Assembly (NCBI GenBank): GCA_900541555.1
Contig: UQKE01000021.1
Coordinates: forward strand, 1 to 32,226
Direction: 5' to 3'
Source: an uncultured Porphyromonadaceae bacterium
GTDB lineage: Bacteria > Bacteroidota > Bacteroidia > Bacteroidales > Muribaculaceae
Length of the DNA stretch: 32,226 nt
The notes beneath the pieces are model-generated. The model did not search any database. It saw nothing but the letters and a program-made list of their open reading frames with translations, and was not told where the DNA came from. Within the stretch, counting starts at the first letter, position 1. Every line of letters starts with the position of its first letter. Position numbers and translations under genes: made by a program. Below are positions 1-5,509 of this stretch, piece by piece.

Positions 1-128
1 CTGTCTTTTATTGTTGCGGTTGCCGCGATGTTGCAATGTCCTCCTCTGTGTAGATAAGGCGTATTTTTATGAACGTGCGGCGAATACGAGCAAATATGGA
101 AGTTGAATTGCAAGATTGGGAAACGTAG

Positions 129-189
129 CAATGTCCTCCTCTGCCGCGCGCAGAGCGCGGATAGGGGAGGTGCCGCAGGCGGAGGGGTT
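129..189 (-). repeat. Nested-hairpin repeat unit
   Basis: Read on the minus strand the unit is AACCCCTCCG, hairpin 1 (CCGC/GCGG), CACCTCCCCTAT, hairpin 2 (CCGCGC/GCGCGG, loop of 5), CAGAGGAGGACATT. The CCTCCCCT and AGAGGAGG arms can pair outside hairpin 2. Homology to the unit at 2629-2690 continues through the following 75 bp into the AGCCGC hairpin, so the duplicated block is longer than the unit. Confidence 0.8.
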
Positions 190-434
190 CGGTAAGCATT
201 AATGTTGTAGTTTCACAAACTTTTCTGTTTCCCGACTTGCAGGGAAGCCGCTTTGCGGCTGATGGGCACCCCTACCGCGCCGCGTTCCAGACTCTTAGCT
301 ATAAACGCAGCTACATTGCCCATAAAATAACATGCTTATATCGCCACTGACGCGGCGAGACAGGGGAAGACATTTGCCGGTAGCGGTTTGTGTTTGCCGG
401 TAGCGGTTGAGATATCAGTGAAATTGGCGAACGC

Positions 435-499
435 GCAATGTCCTCCTCTGCCGCGCCGTGCGCGGATAGGGGAGGTGGCGCGGAGCGCCGGAGGGGTTT
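435..499 (-). repeat. Nested-hairpin repeat unit, variant stems
   Basis: Same frame as the unit at 129-189, but hairpin 1 is GGCGC/GCGCC instead of CCGC/GCGG, and the loop of hairpin 2 is 3 nt instead of 5. Both stem arms have changed together, so pairing is kept while sequence is not. Confidence 0.8.
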
Positions 500-561
500 T
501 ATGGTTGCAGTTGCATTTCATTTTTGTGGCGTATAATCCTTGCGGGATTATTGTGGATTTG

Positions 562-629
562 AACCCCCTCGGTCCGTTGGACCACTCCCCCTATATCGCC
601 GTCGTTGCGGCGACACAGGGGGAGACATT
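562..629 (+). repeat. Nested-hairpin repeat unit, plus orientation
   Basis: AACCCCCTC, then GGTCC-gtt-GGACC, then ACTCCCCCTATA, then TCGCCG/CGGCGA, then CACAGGGGGAGACATT. The CCCCCT and AGGGGG arms pair around hairpin 2. The order of parts is that of the minus-strand units at 129-189 and 435-499, so all belong to one family found in both orientations. Confidence 0.75.
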
Positions 630-735
630 GGCGCGTTTCCGCCTTTCGGGTTTCAACTGCTTTTTCTGGGTGGAAAGCCGCTGCGCGGCTGTGGTTGGGG
701 CGCCTCGCCCCTTTGTACGACCTCCCTCTAACCAT

Positions 736-986
736 AGATTCTATTATTCTTCGGTTTTGAAGTTTTGGGCGATATGGGCAGCGAGACGAGGCTAAAAAAT
801 GCTGTTGGAATATGCTGTACGGCATGTTTTTGGCGGTTTTGCAAAATTTAAGCAACTTCGGTCGTTTTTTGCGCGTGAAACGCTTGCATGAGAAAAATAG
901 TCGGTGTAATTTAGCGCACAAATATGAGTGCGGCATGTCTGCACCAAGCGAAAGAATAACATTTATCTAACTAAAACTATTTAAGT
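736..986. other. Upstream region of the first secreted-protein gene
   Basis: An A/T-richer stretch between repeat cluster I and the ATG at 987. I see no convincing TTTG / TAnnTTTG promoter pair and no Shine-Dalgarno sequence. A short hairpin GCGT-gaa-ACGC lies near 870. The promoter of the downstream gene probably lies here but cannot be placed by eye. Confidence 0.4.
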
Positions 987-2471
987 ATGAAAAAAGGTTT
1001 ACTTTTTGCTTCTTTACTGTTGGTTGGCGCAAGCGTAAGCGCACAAGAAACGCGCAACGACGCAGTGAAAGAATCTGAAACTTACGCAACCACCAATGGC
1101 GTGACTTGCGAAAACTTGTGGTCGCTCAGCCGCGGTAGCGTGGGCAACGACGTGATTGCATTGAACTATGCTTTCTCCGGAAACTATTCCGTAGCAACGA
1201 TTGTCGATGGCGAGTACATCTACGTGTTTACTTCCGATCCGACATCTTTCCAACTTCCGGAAGGCAACCAAGCATGCTTCGAGAAATTCAACATGCTGAC
1301 GGGCGAATTCTTGGGCCGTACATTCTTGACGCTTGACGGCGCTGCTTACAGCGGAACTCTTTGCGCCAATACGGCAGGTATCGACGAAGCCGGCAACGCA
1401 TGGGTGGCATCTTATGGCGATAACGCAAAAGCTAGCCTTAACTCGTATCCGGGCGTTTACTTCATTGATCTCGAAACAGGTGTTTTGACTCCGGTTCCCG
1501 GAGTGGAAACGATGTTATTCGACGGACAACCCACTCGTATCGACTACCTCGGCATCGTGGGCGACTTGAAAGGTGAAACGATGGGCTGCTCTATCATGGG
1601 CGCAAGCTGTATGGGCGACAACAACCGCGTTCACTATTGGACTCGCGGACAAGGCGAAGAGACGTTCATCGGCGGTTGGAGCGATGGCTCTTACGCACAA
1701 GAAATTGTCGAAACTTATCCGGGAGGAACAGTAGGTTTCAACACGGGTTCAATGGTTCGCATTTGCCGTCCGTCGAACAATGGTGTTGCTGAATTGTTCT
1801 ACATCGACGCCAACACAACCGGTCCGGCTCTTTATTCTACAGACTTGACTATGCTTGACAACCTTGGCAATGCCGACCTCCAAGCAACTGCAGAAGATGG
1901 TACTGTATCGGGTACGCTTCCTCAAGCAAGCGTTGGCACGAACGGTATCTGCGAAGTGAAACTTGGCGACACGAACTTGATGGTTTATTCTATCAGCCAA
2001 TATGACAAAGGCGATGATTCCAACAAGGCTGTGATTGCTATGGTAGACGAGAATCTTTCGATGGAATCCATGGAATATATGTGGACTGTTCCGGCAGGCG
2101 TAGGCCTTGGCGAGAGCAAAGGTGGCGGTCGTCGTTACCACACGCTCGAAGCGTATGAGACGGAAGAAAACGGCAAGCCGGTGGCATACTTCGTTACTTA
2201 CAAGGAAAGCAACGGTATGGCTGTTTACAAATTGGGTCTTGAAGGCGACGGCGGCGTAGCAGCCAACGTGGCAGAAACGGCTCAAATCCGCGTGAACGGC
2301 GACGTGATCGCAGTGAGCGAAACAGCTGAATCGATCGAAGTTTACAACATCGCAGGCCAAAAAGTGGCAGAAGCTCAAAATGCAACAGAAGTTGCAGCTC
2401 CGCAAAACGGTGTTTACGTAGTGAAAGCTGTCGTAGCCGGCACTCCGGTGGTTAAGAAAGTGATTCTCTAA
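987..2471 (+). CDS. Secreted protein with T9SS type A sorting domain
   Basis: 494 residues. The N terminus is a signal peptide: two lysines, a hydrophobic stretch, and probable cleavage after ASVSA near residue 19. The last 65 or so residues have the pattern of a T9SS type A C-terminal sorting domain: a short strand with IEVYNIAGQKV, then NGVYVVKA and a final VVKKVIL. Such domains direct proteins across the outer membrane through the type IX system and are removed at the surface. The middle (about 40-420) is rich in Gly, Asp and aromatic residues with strand-turn patterns such as GIDEAGNAW, suggesting a beta-propeller or similar all-beta fold. I do not recognise the family and no catalytic motif is evident. 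The gene stands alone, bounded by repeat cluster I and a terminator. The start is the only ATG giving a signal peptide. The layout resembles the middle and end of the protein at 27460-30321. Confidence 0.85.
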   Translation: MKKGLLFASLLLVGASVSAQETRNDAVKESETYATTNGVTCENLWSLSRGSVGNDVIALNYAFSGNYSVATIVDGEYIYVFTSDPTSFQLPEGNQACFEKFNMLTGEFLGRTFLTLDGAAYSGTLCANTAGIDEAGNAWVASYGDNAKASLNSYPGVYFIDLETGVLTPVPGVETMLFDGQPTRIDYLGIVGDLKGETMGCSIMGASCMGDNNRVHYWTRGQGEETFIGGWSDGSYAQEIVETYPGGTVGFNTGSMVRICRPSNNGVAELFYIDANTTGPALYSTDLTMLDNLGNADLQATAEDGTVSGTLPQASVGTNGICEVKLGDTNLMVYSISQYDKGDDSNKAVIAMVDENLSMESMEYMWTVPAGVGLGESKGGGRRYHTLEAYETEENGKPVAYFVTYKESNGMAVYKLGLEGDGGVAANVAETAQIRVNGDVIAVSETAESIEVYNIAGQKVAEAQNATEVAAPQNGVYVVKAVVAGTPVVKKVIL

Positions 2472-2518
2472 GTCTATATAGCCTTCTAGGTCTATGTAGT
2501 ATTTTCTTGATTCATGAT

Positions 2519-2558
2519 AAGCGGCTGTCGCGCATGGCGCGGCGGCCGCTTCTTTTTT
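2519..2558 (+). terminator. Rho-independent terminator
   Basis: AAGCGGC pairs with GCCGCTT around an inner CGCG...CGCG stem, followed by a run of six T. It lies 48 bp after the stop codon of the secreted-protein gene. Confidence 0.8.
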
Positions 2559-2767
2559 ATTCGGGGGTTGGGGTTTAGAGTTTAGGGTTGTGGAATTTTG
2601 TTTGAAGCGGTAAAGATGGGAAACGCAACAATGTCCTCCTCTGCCGCGCGTAAAGCGCGGATAGGGGAGGTGCCGCAGGCGGAGAGGTTCGGGTAGGATC
2701 AACGTTGCAGCTTCACAAACTTTTCTACTTTCGACCTTGCAGGGAAGCCGCTTTGCGGCTGACAGTC

Positions 2768-2835
2768 AACCCCTTCGGCTCTGACGAGCCACTTCCCCTA
2801 TATCGCGCTGGCGCGGCGACACAGAGGAAGACATT
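2768..2835 (+). repeat. Nested-hairpin repeat unit
   Basis: AACCCCTTC, then GGCTC-tgac-GAGCC, then ACTTCCCCTATAT, then CGCGC-tg-GCGCG, then CACAGAGGAAGACATT. Compared with the unit at 562-629, hairpin 1 has changed from GGTCC/GGACC to GGCTC/GAGCC, with both arms altered in step. The 12-mer GCCGGTAGCGGT follows at once. Confidence 0.75.
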
Positions 2836-2891
2836 CGCCGGTAGCGGTCTGTCATTTTTTGTAGAAAATAATCCTGACGGATTATGTCGGC

Positions 2892-3062
2892 ATCCCTACC
2901 CGCGCATGGAGCGCGGACTCCCCCTATTTGCTTCGCAAACAGAGGGAGATATTGCTGTGTTTCAAGTTCTTAACTGAGGAATGCAGTTGCATTGACCATG
3001 GGAAAACATGCTATATCGCCGGCGGCGCGGCGACACTGGGGAAGACATTCGCCGGTAGCGGT
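2892..3062 (+). repeat. Left direct repeat bracketing the TA locus
   Basis: A block of about 170 bp made of a repeat unit (CCGCGC-atgga-GCGCGG, CTCCCCCTAT, TTTGC-ttc-GCAAA, CAGAGGGAGA), a linker with the phrase CAAGTTCTTAACT and the AATGCA/TGCATT palindrome, a second partial unit, and the 12-mer GCCGGTAGCGGT. By eye it matches 4089-4258 closely, in the same orientation and the same order. In the right copy the inner stem is TTGC/GCAA, one pair shorter. Confidence 0.8.
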
Positions 3063-3142
3063 CGATGGCTTTCTACTTTATGCGTTTCCGTGCTTGACGT
3101 AGCAAACCATATTCTGTTTGGAAATATTCTCTAAGAGGCGAC

Positions 3143-3172
3143 AAAAAAGGAGGGCGTTTCTGCGTCCTCCTT
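3143..3172 (-). terminator. Terminator of the toxin-antitoxin operon
   Basis: AAGGAGG (3147-3153) pairs with CCTCCTT (3166-3172). On the minus strand the hairpin is followed by a run of T (the A run at 3143-3148). It lies 21 bp beyond the antitoxin stop codon. Confidence 0.75.
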
Positions 3173-3192
3173 ATAGTTTCTGTCGTATGTTT

Positions 3193-3525
3193 TTACCACA
3201 AAGCAACCTTTCCGCCTATACCTAAGTCAAGAGAGGCAGATCCAAATCCTAAGGCCTTGAATACTTTGCTCATGGTAGGAAGCGTTATTATGCACTTTCC
3301 GCTTTCGAGTTTGGATATTTGCGATTTCTTTACTCCTACTTTTGCGCCTAATTCTTCCTGTGTGAGGTTTTGTTTGAGTCGTTCTGCCTTGATGGCTTTT
3401 CCAATGTAATATGCCTGTAAATCCTCTTTGAGTTTGGCTTCCATAGCGTCCCTTTCAGGTGTCCCTTTTTCTCCCCAAACCTCGTCTACTACCACGCTAA
3501 GTGGGGTTAAGTTCATCTTTGCCAT
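3193..3525 (-). CDS. XRE-family helix-turn-helix antitoxin (HigA-like)
   Basis: 110 residues. A Cro/CI-type helix-turn-helix occupies roughly residues 45-95: the LTQEELGAKVG helix, then KKSQISKLESGK as recognition helix, then TMSKVFKALG. In this family the antitoxin binds and neutralises the partner toxin and, with it, represses the shared promoter. The gene begins 2 bp after the toxin stop codon, so the two are co-transcribed with the toxin first, the order typical of HigBA rather than RelBE. The N-terminal 40 residues are likely to contact the toxin (inference). A terminator follows. Confident as an HTH protein and as the toxin's partner; the name HigA is by family order only. Confidence 0.88.
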   Translation of the reverse strand: MAKMNLTPLSVVVDEVWGEKGTPERDAMEAKLKEDLQAYYIGKAIKAERLKQNLTQEELGAKVGVKKSQISKLESGKCIITLPTMSKVFKALGFGSASLDLGIGGKVALW

Positions 3526-3527
3526 AG

Positions 3528-3872
3528 CTATTTGTTTTTATCGTTGAAGTATTCTTTCATCAATTTTTCAGCCTTTTCTATCTCCCTTTTAGGGGTTTTC
3601 TGCGTCTTTTTCACAATTCCGTGCGTAGCCACTATCAACGCCTCTATTTCCGTGTCCCAGAAGGCAAAGAGACGGTAACATGTTCCATTAAAAAGCGTCC
3701 GAAATTCCCATATCTCAGAGCTTTCCAATTTTTTGAAGAGTTCCTTGTCCATTTCACCGCCCTCTACTTTTAGAAGGTTGTAGGTTATTTTCTTTTGTGC
3801 TTTTTCTGGCAAGGAAGATATAAACTTCCTTGCAGCATCCATAAATGCAACTTTAATCTTTCGCCCGCTCAT
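3528..3872 (-). CDS. RelE/ParE-superfamily toxin (HigB / phage Gp49-like)
   Basis: 114 residues from the ATG at 3872. The family pattern is clear: a basic N terminus, SLPEKAQKKI, then EIWEFRTLF, YRLFAFWD, VATHGIVKKTQKTP and a C-terminal helix EIEKAEKLMKEYF. Members are ribosome-associated mRNA endonucleases; this copy should cut mRNA during translation unless bound by the antitoxin encoded next. The open frame extends to an ATG at 3896, but that codon overlaps the -7 promoter box at 3894-3901, so a transcript from this promoter cannot carry it; the start at 3872 leaves a leader of about 15 nt. The operon sits between direct repeats (2892-3062 and 4089-4258). No frameshift is seen, so the pair looks intact. 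Confidence 0.87.
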   Translation of the reverse strand: MSGRKIKVAFMDAARKFISSLPEKAQKKITYNLLKVEGGEMDKELFKKLESSEIWEFRTLFNGTCYRLFAFWDTEIEALIVATHGIVKKTQKTPKREIEKAEKLMKEYFNDKNK

Positions 3873-3888
3873 CGGATACAAATTATTA

Positions 3889-3940
3889 CTTTGCAAAGAT
3901 ATTAAACAGTTTCCATGAAAGCAAACTTTAATGCAGTTTG
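3889..3940 (-). promoter_or_regulatory. Promoter and candidate operators of the TA operon
   Basis: On the minus strand TTTG (3925-3922) is followed after 20 bp by TATCTTTG (3901-3894), matching the Bacteroidota -33/-7 consensus. A 10-bp perfect palindrome CTTTGCAAAG (3889-3898) covers the -7 box, and CAAACT-N7-AGTTTG (3922-3940) covers the -33 box. Both are suitable operators for the XRE antitoxin; that role is inferred. Confidence 0.65.
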
Positions 3941-4056
3941 TCGGCTTGTTAATTTGATATTTTCATCTGTTTGTAAGCACGGAGGAGCATTTATGCTGAT
4001 GGCCTATGATTGAGGGGGTTATGGTAGGCAAGGATGGCACGTGTCGATTTTGCCAA

Positions 4057-4280
4057 ACTTGCAGGGAAGCCGCTTTGCGGCTGTTGGGAACCCCTACCCG
4101 CGCATGGAGCGCGGACTCCCCCTATTGCTTCGCAACAGAGGGAGACATTGCTGTGTTTCAAGTTCTTAACTAAGGAATGCAGTTGCATTTTCCATGGAAA
4201 GCGTGTCTATATTGCCGGCGTTGCGGCGACACAGAGGAAGACATTCGCCGGTAGCGGTTTAGGGTTTAGGGTTGGGTTTC
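4057..4280. repeat. Intergenic palindromic repeat cluster III
   Basis: The AGCCGC-ttt-GCGGCT hairpin (4068-4082) leads into the right direct repeat (4089-4258). It ends in a TTTAGGG-like simple sequence (4257-4278) next to the 12-mer GCCGGTAGCGGT. The 450 bp between the toxin promoter (about 3940) and the asd stop (4357) contains no supported gene. Confidence 0.78.
4089..4258 (+). repeat. Right direct repeat bracketing the TA locus
   Basis: Matches 2892-3062 along its whole length: CCGCGC-atgga-GCGCGG, CTCCCCCTAT, TTGC-ttc-GCAA, CAGAGGGAGACATT, the CAAGTTCTTAACT linker, the AATGCA/TGCATT palindrome, a partial unit with GCCG...CGGC pairing, and the 12-mer GCCGGTAGCGGT (4247-4258). The two copies lie 1.2 kb apart with the TA operon between them. 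Confidence 0.8.
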
Positions 4281-4356
4281 GCAATGCGCATAGCTGCGTG
4301 TTTCCCAGCCTGCCGACCTTTCAACCTTAAACTCTCAACTTTTCTGCTTTGAGGAC

Positions 4357-5364
4357 TTATGCTTTCAACTTTAAGAGGTGTTGAGCGATTTGCACGGCGT
4401 TGAGCGCTGCGCCTTTTTTGATTTGGTCGCCGACAACCCAAAACGACAAGCCGCAGTCGCATGCAAGGTCTTTGCGGAGGCGTCCGACGAACACGGGGTC
4501 GCATCCGGCAGCAAAAAGCGGCATCGGATAACGTTTCCGGCTTGGATCGTCGACAAGCACGATGCCCGACGCTTGCTCGAAGGCCCGTCGGGCTTCTTCG
4601 ACGGATACCGGTTTCTCGGTTTCTACCCAAAGCGCTTCGCTGTGGGCTCTCAATACGGGAATGCGCACGCAAGTGGCGCTAACGCGGATTTCGGGCGCAT
4701 GCATGATTTTTTTCGTTTCGAAGAACATTTTCATTTCTTCTTTTGTGTAGCCGTTGTCTTGGAAAGCGTCGATATGGGGAATGACGTTGTAGGCCAGTTG
4801 GTATGCAAATTTCTCGACGGCAGGTTCTGTGCCGGCCACGATTTGGCGGTGTTGTTCCACTAGCTCTTCCATGGCGGCAGCTCCCGCTCCGCTTGCCGCT
4901 TGGTATGTGGCGGCGTGGACGCGCCGGATGGGGGAGATGTCGTGGATCGGTTTCAGTGCAACTACCATTTGTATGGTGGTGCAGTTCGGGTTGGCAATGA
5001 TGCGCCGCGGCGCGTTGAAGGCATCGTCGCCATTCACTTCCGGCACAACGAGCGGCACATCTTCGTCGGCGCGAAATGCGCTGGAATTGTCGATGAGCAA
5101 GGTGCCATGCTTCGTGATTGTGTCGGCAAATTCTTTGGAAGTGCTTGCTCCGGCGGATGCGAAAGCGATGTCCACGCCTTTGAAATCGTCGTTGTGGCGC
5201 AGTTCGCGCACGGCATGTTCCTTTCCTCGGAATGCGTATTTTTTGCCGGCGCTGCGCTTTGAGCCGAACAAAAGCAATTCGTCGACCGGAAAATTCTGCT
5301 CTTCGAGCACGCGTAAAAATTCTTGACCTACGGCGCCGCTTGCGCCGACAATAGCTATTTTCAT
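4357..5364 (-). CDS. asd: Aspartate-semialdehyde dehydrogenase
   Basis: 335 residues, the usual length. It reduces aspartyl-4-phosphate to aspartate semialdehyde with NADPH, the branch point to lysine/diaminopimelate, threonine and methionine. The N terminus has the Rossmann dinucleotide loop [16 protein letters not shown] carries the catalytic Cys128, and LRAHSEAL carries the active-site His241. SGAG (about 158-161) is the family's conserved loop. The open frame continues upstream to 5433, but the family begins at [10 protein letters not shown], and a TAATTTTG box at 5438-5431 would overlap the longer start. No partner pathway gene is adjacent. It diverges from the antiporter gene, with the two promoters about 50 bp apart. 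Confidence 0.96.
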   Translation of the reverse strand: MKIAIVGASGAVGQEFLRVLEEQNFPVDELLLFGSKRSAGKKYAFRGKEHAVRELRHNDDFKGVDIAFASAGASTSKEFADTITKHGTLLIDNSSAFRADEDVPLVVPEVNGDDAFNAPRRIIANPNCTTIQMVVALKPIHDISPIRRVHAATYQAASGAGAAAMEELVEQHRQIVAGTEPAVEKFAYQLAYNVIPHIDAFQDNGYTKEEMKMFFETKKIMHAPEIRVSATCVRIPVLRAHSEALWVETEKPVSVEEARRAFEQASGIVLVDDPSRKRYPMPLFAAGCDPVFVGRLRKDLACDCGLSFWVVGDQIKKGAALNAVQIAQHLLKLKA

Positions 5365-5430
5365 CGTGTTGGTGTTGTTCTTAATTTGTCGGCTGTGCGG
5401 GCCGGCAATTCTTTTGTATGAAATTTTTTG

Positions 5431-5438
5431 CAAAATTA
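5431..5438 (-). promoter_or_regulatory. Candidate -7 box for asd
   Basis: TAATTTTG on the minus strand fits TAnnTTTG and would give a leader of about 60 nt before the asd ATG. No good -33 TTTG is visible at the expected distance. Confidence 0.45.
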
Positions 5439-5483
5439 TAACAAACGCTTGTCACGGAATCCATAAGGACGGATAAATTTTAG

Positions 5484-5491
5484 TAATTTTG
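5484..5491 (+). promoter_or_regulatory. Candidate -7 box for the antiporter gene
   Basis: TAATTTTG matches the Bacteroidota -7 consensus. It places the transcript start near 5497, just before the ATG at 5510, and rules out a TTG start at 5489. The -33 element is weak (TTG at 5449, too far). Confidence 0.5.
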
Positions 5492-5509
5492 CATAAGAAA
5501 CGCGACAAT

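Larger units (their letters stand above)
34..735. repeat. Intergenic palindromic repeat cluster I
   Basis: This non-coding stretch is packed with short hairpins. Units of one family lie at 129-189 (minus), 335-373 (plus, partial), 435-499 (minus) and 562-629 (plus), with a truncated remnant at 34-59. Between them are AGCCGC-ttt-GCGGCT (246-260) and a variant with loop tgc (676-690), ATAATCC/GGATTAT (533-551), GGGGCG-cct-CGCCCC (697-711), and two copies of the 12-mer GCCGGTAGCGGT (376-387, 396-407). Open frames across it are by-products of the GC-rich repeats and match no protein family I know. The cluster resembles intergenic palindromic repeats in general; function unknown. Confidence 0.8.
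2618..3062. repeat. Intergenic palindromic repeat cluster II
   Basis: Contains units at 2629-2690 (minus), 2768-2835 (plus), 2892-2954 (plus) and a partial one at 3008-3050 (plus). It also holds the AGCCGC-ttt-GCGGCT hairpin (2746-2760), ATAATCC-tgac-GGATTAT (2868-2885), AATGCA/TGCATT near 2978-2995, and the 12-mer GCCGGTAGCGGT twice (2837-2848, 3051-3062). 2618-2763 matches 119-263 of cluster I, and 2892-3062 matches 4089-4258 of cluster III. No coding region is supported between 2472 and 3192. Just before the cluster, 2572-2590 holds TTTAGAG/TTTAGGG-type simple sequence. Confidence 0.8.

Noticed and set aside
388..936. Open frames in both directions across repeat cluster I
   Set aside because: They are made of GC-rich repeat units; the same peptide phrases recur at other repeat copies, as expected for translated non-coding repeats.
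1749..2702. A 317-codon minus-strand frame from cluster II into the T9SS gene
   Set aside because: It begins in a repeat unit and runs antisense through a gene with a clear signal peptide and sorting domain.
34..4258. CRISPR array
   Set aside because: Spacing and orientation of the repeats are irregular, the units themselves vary, there are no uniform spacers, and no cas genes are present.
2472..4356. Insertion sequence carrying the TA genes
   Set aside because: No transposase frame, no terminal inverted repeats at the block ends and no target-site duplication could be seen; only direct repeats.
5365..5433. N-terminal extension of asd
   Set aside because: Homologues begin at [10 protein letters not shown], and the upstream ATG overlaps a -7 promoter box.
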